Assembly (NCBI RefSeq): GCF_001895265.1
Contig: NZ_CP016796.1
Span: forward strand, 930,001 to 994,000
Direction of reading: 5' to 3'
Source of the DNA: Francisella uliginis
GTDB lineage: Bacteria > Pseudomonadota > Gammaproteobacteria > Francisellales > Francisellaceae
Length of the DNA stretch: 64,000 bases
The position numbers and the translations under genes were made by a program. Shown piece after piece: positions 1 through 9,090 of the stretch; within the stretch, counting starts at the first letter, position 1; each line of letters starts with the position of its first letter. The notes beneath the pieces are model-generated. The model saw nothing but the letters and a program-made list of their open reading frames with translations. It made no database searches and had not been told where the DNA came from.

Positions 1-1
1 T

Positions 2-3000
2 GTTGAAGAGTCAAGACTAAGCTTAGCTGTAACTAAAAAAGCATCGAAGAGTTTTATATTAGGTGAATATCCTCTTATGAGAGTATATTTATTTGAGATA
101 CTTGATGCTTGTGAAGAATACATTCTTTTAGTTAACCAACATCATATAATAAGTGATGGTTGGTCTGTTGGAATATTTTTTAGAGAGTTAAGCTTAATCT
201 ACAATAGTTTAAGAAAAGGTATTAAGCCAGTATTAGAGCCTTTAGAAATTCAATATGCTGATTTTTCAGTATGGCAGCAGCAATATTTTAATAGTGAAGC
301 TATCCAAGATCAGATTAATTATTGGAAAGAATCACTTTTAGGGTATGAAGATTTAAATTTACCTACAGATAAGTTAAGACCAGCAATTCAGAGTTTTAAT
401 GGGGCACAACATAGGTTTGATATAAGTTCTGATCTATATAATGAACTACATCTTTTATCTAAGAAGCTTGGATGTACGATGTTTATGTTGCTTTTGTCAG
501 GTTATTATATATTACTTAGACGTTATAGTGGTCAGCAAGATTTTGTTATAGGCACACCGATAGCGAATCGTAATAATTCCCAGGTAGAAGATATAATAGG
601 TTATTTTGTAAATACTCTTGCTATAAGGGTTTCTTCTGAGGATTGTAGAGTTGAAGAGCTTATTAATTTAGTTAAAGATAGATGTTTGGGAGCATATCAA
701 CATCAAGATTTACCTTTTGAGCATTTGGTTGAGATTTTAGACATACAAAGAGATCCTTCTAGATCTGCAATATTTCAAGTATTGTTTACGCTTCAGAATG
801 AGTTTAAATCATCAGATTTTAACTTTTCAGATATAGATACAATTCCATATAATTTTGATATATCTACATCAATTTTTGATCTAGATTTTAATCTTTTTCA
901 AGATGATAATAAGTTATATTGTAATGTTCAATATAGTACAGACTTATTTGAACACTCTACCATAAAAAGGATGTCAGAGCATTATATCAATATCTTACAA
1001 AGTATGGTAAGTGATTTGACTGAGTCAATTGATAGTATTAACTATTTATCAAAGTCTGAATATAGTCAGTTAATTTATGATTGGAATAATACAGATACTG
1101 ACTACCCTAAAGATAAAACTGTAATAGATCTTTTTAAAGAATGTGTAATAGGAATGCCGAATAATATTGCGGTTAGGTCAGAAGATAGAGAATTAACCTA
1201 CAGAGAGTTAAATGAAAGATCTGACTTACTTGCGGAGTTTATTTTAGAAAGATATATAGCGGACAGTAGTGGTACTGCTAGAGATAATAAAATAGCGGTA
1301 GTTATTTTAGATAGATCAATAGAACTTATAGTTACAATATTTGCTGTGATGAAAGCTGGATTTACCTATGTACCTATTAGTAAAGATGAGCCAATAGAAA
1401 GGGTTTCTAGTAAAATATCTGATAGTAAATCAGATATAATAATATCAAACTCAAATTATGACATTATTAAAAAGATAAATAATTCCAATAGCTTTATAAT
1501 GATCGATGCTATTGATTTTTTAAAGCATAATTTAGTTTATAGAGGCTTGTACAGTAGGAATAGAATGGATAATAGCATATCGCATATTTTTTATACATCA
1601 GGATCTACTGGAAAACCTAAAGGTGTTGTCGTTGAACATAAAGCACTTACAAATCTGATAAACTGGTTCTGTAAAAAATATAAAACTAATAGCTCATCTA
1701 AAACAATTTTATTAACAAATTATACTTTTGACCCTAGTTTAGAAGATATTTTTGCACCATTAATTTCAGGAGGTTCTTTATATATACCAACGAATCAGGA
1801 GCTATTAGACACTCAAAAGCTTTATAGAGTAATTAGAGATCAAAATATAAATATACTAAACTATGTTCCTCAGATGGCTTATGAGATTTTATATGATAAA
1901 CCTCTAATTGAATCTCTTGATTATGTTATTGTAGGTGGAGATAGGCTTGATGAAACTATTAAGCAAAGATTATCTAGTATAGGGTATAGGATCTTTAATC
2001 ATTATGGTCCAACAGAAACATGTATCGATTGTTTAGCAACAGAATGTAGTATCGATTCAAAAGTATCAATAGGAAAACCAATTTATAATACAAAAGCTTT
2101 TGTATTAGATAAAAATTTACATCCTGTTGCTAAAGGGATATATGGAGAATTGTATATAGCAGGCATTGGATTAGCTCGAGGATATTTAAATAATCATAAA
2201 TTGACAGATGAAAGATTTATTACTAATCCATTTGCTAATGAGTATGATATAGCTAATGGCTACACAAGGTTATATAAAACTGGAGACCTTGTAAGATGGC
2301 TACCAGATGGTAATATTGAATATATAGATCGAAATGATTTTCAAGTTAAGATTCGCGGATTTAGAGTTGAGTTGGGAGAAGTTGAGTCTCAGTTATCTAA
2401 ACTTAAGGGGATTAAGAAAGCTTCTGTCTTGGTTCAAACTAGTGAAAAACTAAATAATCAATACTTAATCGGTTACTATGTCCCAGAAAAATTAGGTGTG
2501 CTTAAGCAAGAAGATTTAATTAGTCAATTATCTAAGGTGTTACCTGAGTATATGGTGCCAAGTGTATTAATTGAACTTCAAAGTATGCCGTTAACAGTTA
2601 ATGGTAAGTTAGACAGAAGGGCATTACCTGATCCTAAATTTATTAATGAAGATAGCTATGTAGCTCCTACTACAGAATTAGAAAAGCAAGTGTGTTATAT
2701 CTGGCAAGATATTCTTGATTTAGATAAGGTAGGAATTAAAGAGGACTTTTTTAGGTTAGGCGGTAATAGCATATTAGCTATTAAACTATCACATAGGCTA
2801 TCTAAAGAGTTAAATAGTCAAATAAGTGTTGCAGATATTTTTCTCAATAAAACAGTCAGTTTATTATCTAAAAAAATATCATCAGAAAATGGGTTATTAA
2901 AACAGCTCTTAAATCAAGATATAGGACAAAATAATGAAAATATATTCTTTATACATCCAGCTTACGCCGGTTGTGAAGTATATATAGATTTAGTTGAGAA

Positions 3001-3568
3001 AATTAAATCAAATTATAATTGTTATGGTATTGATAACTATAATATCATTAACAACGATCAGATAACTAACCTTAGCTCTTTAGCTATTAAATATAAGTCT
3101 ATAATAGATTCTAAGATTACCAACTTTAACAATACTATAAGAATAGCTGGATGGTCTTTAGGTGGTAAAATAGCATTAGAAATAGCGTATTTATATGAGC
3201 AAAATGGATATAAAGATATTGAAATCTATTTATTTGATACATGGATTTTCAATAATGAGCTAAAAAAACAATGGGATAATCAGCAAAATATAGAGATACC
3301 AGGCTTTATAATAAATAAGAATTATGATGACGAGTATCTTTTAAAAGTAAAAAAAGCTGCGGAATCTGAAAATCAACTTATGTTGCGAGATATTTCAGGA
3401 AGACTTAAATATTCAAGATGTATATTGTATAAAGCTTTAGAGTGTGGTGATAAATATCAACATGATTATCCAGATAATAATCTTAGCTTAGTAGTTGATA
3501 ATCTCGAGGTAATAAATATAGAGGCTAGTCATTGGGATATTTTGACTAAAATAGAAGAGTTTATTTGA
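2..3568 (+). CDS. Non-ribosomal peptide synthetase, terminal module C-A-PCP-TE (5' partial)
   Basis: The frame is open from base 2 and upstream codons already read as condensation domain, so the gene begins before the window; ATG 77 is internal. Order seen: C domain with HHIISDG (about 140), adenylation domain with TSGSTGKPKG (1595-1624), HYGPTET (about 2000), YKTGD and NGKLDRRALP, carrier protein with phosphopantetheine serine in GGNS (about 2768), and a C-terminal thioesterase with GWSLGG (about 3146-3166) and a late ASHWD histidine. It is therefore the last module of an assembly line, releasing the peptide by hydrolysis or cyclisation. FDPS keeps the Asp that contacts the amino group of alpha-amino acids. 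Aligned to GrsA by eye the pocket reads about D-P-E-N-V-G-H-I-D; I do not recognise the substrate. The product is unknown. No other biosynthetic gene follows before the island. Confidence 0.93.
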   Translation, partial: VEESRLSLAVTKKASKSFILGEYPLMRVYLFEILDACEEYILLVNQHHIISDGWSVGIFFRELSLIYNSLRKGIKPVLEPLEIQYADFSVWQQQYFNSEAIQDQINYWKESLLGYEDLNLPTDKLRPAIQSFNGAQHRFDISSDLYNELHLLSKKLGCTMFMLLLSGYYILLRRYSGQQDFVIGTPIANRNNSQVEDIIGYFVNTLAIRVSSEDCRVEELINLVKDRCLGAYQHQDLPFEHLVEILDIQRDPSRSAIFQVLFTLQNEFKSSDFNFSDIDTIPYNFDISTSIFDLDFNLFQDDNKLYCNVQYSTDLFEHSTIKRMSEHYINILQSMVSDLTESIDSINYLSKSEYSQLIYDWNNTDTDYPKDKTVIDLFKECVIGMPNNIAVRSEDRELTYRELNERSDLLAEFILERYIADSSGTARDNKIAVVILDRSIELIVTIFAVMKAGFTYVPISKDEPIERVSSKISDSKSDIIISNSNYDIIKKINNSNSFIMIDAIDFLKHNLVYRGLYSRNRMDNSISHIFYTSGSTGKPKGVVVEHKALTNLINWFCKKYKTNSSSKTILLTNYTFDPSLEDIFAPLISGGSLYIPTNQELLDTQKLYRVIRDQNINILNYVPQMAYEILYDKPLIESLDYVIVGGDRLDETIKQRLSSIGYRIFNHYGPTETCIDCLATECSIDSKVSIGKPIYNTKAFVLDKNLHPVAKGIYGELYIAGIGLARGYLNNHKLTDERFITNPFANEYDIANGYTRLYKTGDLVRWLPDGNIEYIDRNDFQVKIRGFRVELGEVESQLSKLKGIKKASVLVQTSEKLNNQYLIGYYVPEKLGVLKQEDLISQLSKVLPEYMVPSVLIELQSMPLTVNGKLDRRALPDPKFINEDSYVAPTTELEKQVCYIWQDILDLDKVGIKEDFFRLGGNSILAIKLSHRLSKELNSQISVADIFLNKTVSLLSKKISSENGLLKQLLNQDIGQNNENIFFIHPAYAGCEVYIDLVEKIKSNYNCYGIDNYNIINNDQITNLSSLAIKYKSIIDSKITNFNNTIRIAGWSLGGKIALEIAYLYEQNGYKDIEIYLFDTWIFNNELKKQWDNQQNIEIPGFIINKNYDDEYLLKVKKAAESENQLMLRDISGRLKYSRCILYKALECGDKYQHDYPDNNLSLVVDNLEVINIEASHWDILTKIEEFI

Positions 3569-3740
3569 TGTTTTTTATAAACTTATTTTAGCTAGTTTAT
3601 GGGCCTTATTGCCCCTCTTATATGAAGAAACATAGAGTAGGAAAGTCAAAGTATCTTTCTTTCATATATTCATGCTATAAAATTCTTATATTATTTTTAT
3701 TTTACTATATCAGAAAAGACAATAATAAATATTTAGACAT

Positions 3741-3768
3741 AAAAAAAGCCTTTATTTCTAAAGGCTTT
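3741..3768 (-). terminator. Ancestral terminator of tRNA-Ser
   Basis: A perfect 10-bp stem (AAAGCCTTTA at 3745-3754, TAAAGGCTTT at 3759-3768) has a 4-nt loop. Read on the minus strand it ends in a U run from the A tract at 3741-3747. It sits directly downstream, in tRNA sense, of the 17-bp tRNA-Ser remnant at 3775-3791, as expected for the terminator of the tRNA gene before the element separated the two. Confidence 0.7.
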
Positions 3769-3774
3769 CAATAT

Positions 3775-3791
3775 ATGGCGGAGAAAGAGGG
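3775..3791. repeat. attL: direct repeat of the tRNA-Ser 3' end
   Basis: ATGGCGGAGAAAGAGGG is identical to 24402-24418, which contains the 3' end (CCA included) of tRNA-Ser. The pair, in the same orientation, brackets a region with an integrase just inside the left copy. This is the standard footprint of tyrosine-recombinase insertion into a tRNA 3' end. The true core may be shorter or slightly longer. Confidence 0.85.
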
Positions 3792-3930
3792 CGTCATCTA
3801 TTAAGTTCAATTTTTACCATCTTAGTTCAAAATAGTTCTCTAAGTCAATAATATCAAGGCTTATAGCTATTTATAAAAATCTTATCTAGTATTGAAAAGT
3901 TCATATTAATTCGTTATTATTCACTAATCA

Positions 3931-3956
3931 TAGGTGGGTATATAGGTGGGTAGAAA
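3931..3956. repeat. Left integrase arm-type repeat
   Basis: The 26 bp here contain TAGGTGGGT twice, 12 bp apart, and match 24338-24363 at 25 of 26 positions in the same orientation. Both copies lie just inside the element ends. Paired GGTGGGT motifs next to P4-type integrase genes are typical arm-binding sites; that role is inferred. The second motif also serves as a plausible ribosome-binding site for the integrase start at 3961. Confidence 0.55.
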
Positions 3957-3960
3957 TAGT

Positions 3961-5253
3961 ATGCGGAGAAAAACAGTGCTTACTGTCAAAGAGGTTGAAT
4001 CTCTTAAGCTTAGTAATGGTTCGAAGCAAAAATTTTGCGTTGGAGGAGCTGATGGATTATATCTGCAAATTACAAAAAATGGTTCAAAATCATGGATATT
4101 TAGGTATACAGCTCTTGGAACAGGTGTAAATGGTGTTAAACAAAAACGAAAGGAAATGGGGCTTGGCTCATTTCCTTTAGTGCCATTAAAACTTGCTAGA
4201 GATAAGGCTAAAAAATATAAAAATCTTTTATTAGATGGAATTGATCCAGCTACGGATAGAAAAGTTAAGATTGAACAAATTAAAAATGATGAGCAACAAA
4301 AACAAATTACTTTTGAATATGTAACTAGGTTGTGGCTTGAGAAAAAATCACAGGAATGGAAAAATCCAAAAGATTTTCCAAGATGGACAAGAGCTTTTGA
4401 AAGAAATATATTTCCAACTCTTGGGAAAATGCCAATAAGTGAAATTACACATACACATATTACAGAAACTTTGAAGCCAATCTGGACAGAAATACATGAT
4501 ACATCAACTAAGTTGAGATCGTATATTTCTAATATCTTTGATTTTGCTATTGCATCCAGTCTCTATCATGAACTTAATCCAACACCATCTAAGAAACAGG
4601 TTGAGGTTTTATTACCATCTGGAAAACTCACACAAAAAACCAATCATCATCCTGCTTTACCATATAATCAGTTAAAAAGCTTTATTAAAGATCTTAAAAC
4701 TGAAAATTCAATACCATCCTTAGCTCTAGAGTTTGCAATTTTAACAGCTAGTAGATTTGGGCAAATAGCAAAAGCATCTTGGGATCAATTTGATTTAAAA
4801 AAAAATGTTTGGATTATACCAGCTGAAATAATGAAAGGTTCAGCAAGTAAAGCTAAACCACATACAATACCGCTATCAAAAAGATCTATAGAAGTGCTTA
4901 ATAAAGTTAAGAAGTTGGCAAATAATAAGTTAGTATTTCCAAACACTCAGGGCAATCAAATATCAGATAAAGCTTTGAAGAATGTTATTTTGAGTCTTCA
5001 TAAAAGTTTAAAAAAGATAAATACAGATTCTAAAGGTTATATTGATCCTGCTTATAATAAAGTTATTACACAGCATGGTTTTAGATCTACATTCTTAAAC
5101 TGGGTAACCGAGAAAAGTAATTACCCTTTACATGTAGGAAGGATGGCTTTAGCTCATGAGATCGAAGATAAAGTTGAAGCAGCTTACAGAAGAGGTAATT
5201 TGCTAGAAAAAAGAGCTTTGTTAATGGAAGAGTGGGCTGAATATATGAACTAA
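3961..5253 (+). CDS. int: Tyrosine recombinase, P4-type island integrase
   Basis: Inserts and, with a directionality factor, excises the element at the tRNA-Ser 3' end. The N-terminal half has the DUF4102-like arm-binding fold of P4 integrases (GGADGLYLQITKNG, then KEMGLGSFPLV). The C-terminal catalytic domain shows the first arginine in TASRFGQI, the HxxR pair in QHGFRSTF, the second histidine in LAHEIEDK and the nucleophilic tyrosine in EAAYRRG, followed by the usual LLEKRALLMEEWA tail. Length is normal for the family. A GTG at 3946 would add five residues, but it lies inside the arm repeat; ATG 3961 has AGGTGGG at a good distance. Its position beside attL supports the role. Confidence 0.95.
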   Translation: MRRKTVLTVKEVESLKLSNGSKQKFCVGGADGLYLQITKNGSKSWIFRYTALGTGVNGVKQKRKEMGLGSFPLVPLKLARDKAKKYKNLLLDGIDPATDRKVKIEQIKNDEQQKQITFEYVTRLWLEKKSQEWKNPKDFPRWTRAFERNIFPTLGKMPISEITHTHITETLKPIWTEIHDTSTKLRSYISNIFDFAIASSLYHELNPTPSKKQVEVLLPSGKLTQKTNHHPALPYNQLKSFIKDLKTENSIPSLALEFAILTASRFGQIAKASWDQFDLKKNVWIIPAEIMKGSASKAKPHTIPLSKRSIEVLNKVKKLANNKLVFPNTQGNQISDKALKNVILSLHKSLKKINTDSKGYIDPAYNKVITQHGFRSTFLNWVTEKSNYPLHVGRMALAHEIEDKVEAAYRRGNLLEKRALLMEEWAEYMN

Positions 5254-5432
5254 ATTCAACAATACAATATTCAAAAACCTGTTATTATATCATACTTGTC
5301 AAGGACAAATTTTTTATAAATAGTGTCCTTTCTATACTTTCCATATTATCAAATAATATCTCTTGTATACAAAAGTAGCCGGCAGTGTTCAATCGCTTTC
5401 GAGAGCATAAAAAGAATTATGAGATTAAAGCT
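5254..5432. promoter_or_regulatory. Upstream region of the AlpA-repA pair with an inverted repeat
   Basis: The inverted repeat AAGGACA (5301-5307) / TGTCCTT (5324-5330), with 16 bp between the arms, lies upstream of the small DNA-binding protein gene. It is a possible operator for that protein or for an element repressor. No experiment or known site supports this; it is an inference from position and symmetry. Confidence 0.3.
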
Positions 5433-5663
5433 ATGGAAGAAGAATATTTAAAAATAGATGAAGTTCTGAAAATAATAAAAAAGAAAAAAACGACTCTTTA
5501 CGCATATATCGCGAGAGGGGATTTTCCTAAACCTATAAAAGTTTTTGGAAATAGCTTATGGCTTAGATCTGAGGTTAATGAATTTATGAGTAGTTTTGTT
5601 GAGCAAAGAAATAAGAAGCAAAATCAGCTTGGAGCTCTTAAGGAGTGTGATCATGTTAAATAA
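5433..5663 (+). CDS. AlpA-like helix-turn-helix regulator / excisionase
   Basis: A 76-residue protein with the MerR/AlpA type of winged helix: EYLKIDEVLKIIKKKKTTLYAYI followed by the wing region FPKPIKVFGNSLWLRSEVNEFM. AlpA proteins of P4-like islands activate integrase expression or act as directionality factors. I prefer ATG 5433 to GTG 5385, since the extra residues lie outside the domain, although the ribosome-binding site at 5433 is weak. The end overlaps the next gene by 11 bp, so the two are co-transcribed. A second AlpA lies at 22335. Confidence 0.75.
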   Translation: MEEEYLKIDEVLKIIKKKKTTLYAYIARGDFPKPIKVFGNSLWLRSEVNEFMSSFVEQRNKKQNQLGALKECDHVK

Positions 5664-6849
5664 AAACTCAGATCAGCAATTTGATATAAACAATATAAGT
5701 TCTATTTTGATTAACGACGAGGAATCTGTTAAGTGGACATTAGAAAAAATTAATGAGCTTACAAATAGATTTAACGAGGGAGTAATTTCTGATAGTAAAT
5801 ATAAAAAAATGAAACAGTCACATTTAGATATGTTGAACTTTTTTATTAAAAGCTCAATCAAAAAAAATCTAACAGATGAAAATATAGATATAGTTGAGGA
5901 TATAGATCAAAGCATTGGTTTCTTTGAGTTTTGTAATATTGTCAGTTCAGCATATAAAGAGATCCAGAACCAAGTTGTGTCTAAAAAAGTTCAAGCATTG
6001 TCATGGGATCAAGTGATTGCTAAGGATTTAAGATCTAAAGAATTTTTGCTTGAGCCTATTATAAAAGAAAAAGATCTAATAATGGTCTATGCAGAACGAG
6101 GTGTAGGAAAAACGCATCTATCTACAGGAATTGCTTGGGCAATATCTACAGGTACAAGTTTTCTAAGTTGGGAAGCTAATAGATCTGTAAATACATTATT
6201 TATAGATGGGGAAATGCCTTTAGTAAGCATAAGAGATAGATTAATGAATCTATCTAATGGACTTTCAAATAGCCAATTTAAAATTGTAAGTCATGATACT
6301 TTATTAGCTGACCAGATAATGCCAGATCTATCAACCCTAGAAGGACAAGAATCTCTCGAAGATCTTGTTGATTGGGCTGATTTTATAGTTTTAGATAATT
6401 TAGCTACCCTATGTCGTAGTGGTAGGGAAAATACAACAGAAGCATGGCGTATTACGCAAGATTGGTTGTTGAGTCTCAGAGCTAACGGTAAAACTATTCT
6501 TTTAGTAGATCATGCTGGCAAAAATGGAACTAATAGAGGTTCATCAGCTAAACAAGATGTGTTGGATACTGTTTTATGTCTCAAACATCCTTCTGACTAT
6601 GAGTATGAGCAGGGTGCTAGATTTATAGTCAAGGTAGAGAAAAATCGTAATGGCGAAAAAATTGAGGATATAGAGGTTCACTTAGTGAATGGACATTGGA
6701 ATATTTCGACTGCTAAGCAATCTAGGAATGAGCGAATAATTGAAATGTATAAATCTGATATGACCCAGAGAGATATAGCACAAGAGATGGATTGCAGTCT
6801 TGGATTAGTTAGTAAGGTTATCAAAGCGTACAAACAAAATAAAAAGTAG
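5653..6849 (+). CDS. RepA-like AAA ATPase (plasmid/phage replication helicase family)
   Basis: A 398-residue protein of the RecA-like RepA/AAA_25 group found in plasmids and P4-type elements. Walker A is YAERGVGKTHL at about residue 140, Walker B is FIVLDNLATL at about 245, followed by LLVDHAGKNGTNRGSSAKQDVLD, which is typical of RepA hexameric helicases. The C-terminus carries a helix-turn-helix (MTQRDIAQEMDCSLGLVSKV) that could bind the element's own DNA. The start ATG 5653 follows AAGGAG and overlaps the AlpA gene by 11 bp; an upstream start at 5596 would lie wholly inside that gene. The likely role is element replication after excision. No DnaB-like C-terminal motifs beyond the core are visible. 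Confidence 0.75.
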   Translation: MLNKNSDQQFDINNISSILINDEESVKWTLEKINELTNRFNEGVISDSKYKKMKQSHLDMLNFFIKSSIKKNLTDENIDIVEDIDQSIGFFEFCNIVSSAYKEIQNQVVSKKVQALSWDQVIAKDLRSKEFLLEPIIKEKDLIMVYAERGVGKTHLSTGIAWAISTGTSFLSWEANRSVNTLFIDGEMPLVSIRDRLMNLSNGLSNSQFKIVSHDTLLADQIMPDLSTLEGQESLEDLVDWADFIVLDNLATLCRSGRENTTEAWRITQDWLLSLRANGKTILLVDHAGKNGTNRGSSAKQDVLDTVLCLKHPSDYEYEQGARFIVKVEKNRNGEKIEDIEVHLVNGHWNISTAKQSRNERIIEMYKSDMTQRDIAQEMDCSLGLVSKVIKAYKQNKK

Positions 6850-7062
6850 TGTTCACGATATTTTTGCCTAGAGACTGTGAACAATGAACATTTATAGAAC
6901 ATAAGAATGTACATGATATGAACAATATAATATTTAAACTAAAGACTTAAGCAATATTTAGCTTTTAGTAATTTAAAGTGTAAACAAAAATATGGAAATT
7001 TTGTGAACAGAGGTGTTCATATAGCGTTCATTTTGTCTTTTTAGAAAACATAAGTGTGAACA
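6849..7062. repeat. Cluster of TGTGAACA / TGTTCA motifs (possible iterons or operators)
   Basis: Between the RepA-like gene and the coupling-protein gene the motif TGTGAACA occurs at 6876-6883, 7002-7009 and 7055-7062. Related ATGAACA/TGTTCA(T/C) forms lie at 6849-6856, 6884-6891, 6918-6924, 7014-7020 and 7024-7031. The copies at 7004-7019 make an inverted repeat TGAACA-4 bp-TGTTCA. Such density in about 214 bp suggests binding sites for the neighbouring RepA-like protein (iterons, origin) or for a repressor of the transfer genes. Confidence 0.5.
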
Positions 7063-7083
7063 TTATTTAATAAGGAATTTTTT

Positions 7084-9090
7084 ATGAAAAATCAAAAAAC
7101 ATATACAAACAAAAATAGTATCAATATACAACTATTACCATTTATGCTGATTTTACTACCAGTAATTTCAGCTATAGTAATTTTAATTTCGGCAAGAAGC
7201 CCAAATCTACAAGGCCTATTTGCAATTTTGGAGAGAATATCAGGAGGTTTTGGATTTCATACAGACTATGGTTGGCTTTGGCGAGCTGTACTATTTTTCC
7301 CATTTTTAAGCGTTGCATATTACATTGGCTATACAATGCTCAAATCTCAGCAACAAACCTTTGGGGTTCAAGCTTTAAGATTAAGCATCAAGACATTGTT
7401 TATTTTTGTCTTTTCATGCTTTTTAATAGGAGTTAGTTGGGCAATAGCAGTTTATGTATCCAAAGTAATGAGTTTTATGAGCTTTTATGGAAATATCTTT
7501 GATAGAGTTGCAACTTTAACAAATCAGTATCCATACATGAAAGCGTACTCTTTGTTAGAAGATTATATTTGGGCTAATTTAGTATATTTTTATATAACAT
7601 TAGCTATAGTTGCAGTAGTTCATATCGTCTTATCTAGAACAGTATATCCTAGTAAGATTGAGCCAGCATTTAGTGATTATATTTCTAGCATAGCTTCTAA
7701 CAATAAAAGAAGTGAAGGATTAACTAGCTCAAAAGATGAGCTACTAGAATTAAAACAAAGACTTAGCAAGATGAAGACATTTGATCCCGCTACTTTTTTT
7801 AAAAAAGATCGAATATTCATAGCTAAGGATATTGAGAACAATAAGCCCATATATATAGAGGATTCAAAAATAAAAAATAGAGAACTTAAGCATGTTTGTA
7901 TAGTTGGTTCTAGCGGTTCTGGTAAGGGAGTTTTTACTCAGTATTTTCTTGCGCAGGCGTGTATAAAAAACAACCCAATTATAGTATTAGATTGCAATGA
8001 CGATGAACACGTTATGAAAAATCTCAAACATACCGCTGAAAATATGGGTAAGGACTTCCATTGGATTGACTTTAAGCAATATAACAAACCCCAGCTAGAC
8101 CTACTTCAGGGAGCTACACCCCATCAGTTCAAAGAGCTCACAAATACGCTATTTCCTACTCTAAAAATAACAGAAGGGGGAGCTAACTATTTTTCACAGT
8201 TTTCAAGGAGAGCTAGAACAGTATATGAAAGCGAGGTTGAAGGTGTTAGATGCATGTTTGACTTACATACAAAAGTTTTAAGTAAGTATGGAGAAGATAG
8301 ATTCAAAAATGATGATGGTCATATGCCTCAGTTTATACAAGAATTTTTTGATTTCGCTAATATTCCTATGTTTAAGGTAAATGAAAGTATGTCTATAGCA
8401 GAGGCTATTAAAAATGGTGATGTCATCTATATCTCATGTCCTGATATGTCAGCAGATGATGAGATAACCTATTTATGTAAAGCCTTACTCATCAGAATTT
8501 TGCAGATAATAAGCTCTAGAAATATAGACAACTCTAACCATGTATTTCTATTTGTAGATGAATTTGCTGATTTTGTTAATAAAACAGTTAAAGCAGCTAT
8601 TGAGAAGATACGTAAGAAGAGATGTACTATGGTGATGAATATGACTTCGTTTGAGAGTTTGGCAGGATTGCAGTCAGATGTTGATGGTAATTCAGTAATT
8701 GATACTGTTAAAATCAATTCTATAAAATTAATTTATGAACAACCACATGAAAGCATATCTGAAAAAGCTAGTAAAATGACTGGTGAAAAGATAATTAAAG
8801 TTGAACGTAATCATATTAAAAGAAATGAGGCTCTTAAAGAAATTGACCAAGTCATGGAGACCGTTCAAACTTCACAAAAAACTAATGTTTTTAGCGCAAC
8901 AATGTTGGCAAATCTCCCTCCTAAAGTAGGAGTTCTTGTTGGTCATGGCTTACCACGACTAGTTCAGACAGAGATTTTAAAGTATCCTCCAAATGTAGAA
9001 TATCCAACCCTAATACAAGCTGAACCTTATAATGCAAATGACTCTGAAACAGATTCAGAAGATGATAATGATATCATGGGGGCTTTATGA
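7084..9090 (+). CDS. TraD/VirD4-like DNA-transfer (coupling) ATPase
   Basis: A 668-residue membrane ATPase. Four hydrophobic segments fill the first 185 residues (about 20-40, 75-95, 97-119, 165-186). A cytoplasmic motor follows, with Walker A VGSSGSGKGVFTQYF near residue 273 and Walker B HVFLFVDEFADF near 485, plus a TraG/TraD-like C-terminal part ending in an acidic tail. Coupling proteins bring the processed plasmid strand to a secretion channel. The gene overlaps the next by 4 bp (ATGA), so the two work together. No relaxase with the usual HUH motif and no channel genes are seen in the window, so a helper element would have to supply them, or the protein pumps DNA in another way (FtsK/TcpA-like). 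Confidence 0.75.
   Translation: MKNQKTYTNKNSINIQLLPFMLILLPVISAIVILISARSPNLQGLFAILERISGGFGFHTDYGWLWRAVLFFPFLSVAYYIGYTMLKSQQQTFGVQALRLSIKTLFIFVFSCFLIGVSWAIAVYVSKVMSFMSFYGNIFDRVATLTNQYPYMKAYSLLEDYIWANLVYFYITLAIVAVVHIVLSRTVYPSKIEPAFSDYISSIASNNKRSEGLTSSKDELLELKQRLSKMKTFDPATFFKKDRIFIAKDIENNKPIYIEDSKIKNRELKHVCIVGSSGSGKGVFTQYFLAQACIKNNPIIVLDCNDDEHVMKNLKHTAENMGKDFHWIDFKQYNKPQLDLLQGATPHQFKELTNTLFPTLKITEGGANYFSQFSRRARTVYESEVEGVRCMFDLHTKVLSKYGEDRFKNDDGHMPQFIQEFFDFANIPMFKVNESMSIAEAIKNGDVIYISCPDMSADDEITYLCKALLIRILQIISSRNIDNSNHVFLFVDEFADFVNKTVKAAIEKIRKKRCTMVMNMTSFESLAGLQSDVDGNSVIDTVKINSIKLIYEQPHESISEKASKMTGEKIIKVERNHIKRNEALKEIDQVMETVQTSQKTNVFSATMLANLPPKVGVLVGHGLPRLVQTEILKYPPNVEYPTLIQAEPYNANDSETDSEDDNDIMGAL

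Larger units (their letters stand above)
3569..3945. other. Intergenic: NRPS end to integrase
   Basis: About 375 bp without a convincing gene. It holds the ancestral tRNA-Ser terminator (3741-3768), the left attachment repeat (3775-3791) and, at its right edge, paired integrase arm-type motifs (3931-3956). A 60-codon open frame at 3622-3804 crosses the attachment site and shows no family features. Left of 3775 is old chromosome; right of 3791 is element DNA. Confidence 0.7.

Noticed and set aside
3622-3804. 60-codon open frame after the NRPS
   Set aside because: It runs through the old terminator and the tRNA-derived attachment repeat, so it cannot predate the insertion; no family features.
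5596-5652. Upstream start for the RepA-like gene
   Set aside because: It lies inside the AlpA gene, while ATG 5653 has a strong AAGGAG at correct distance.
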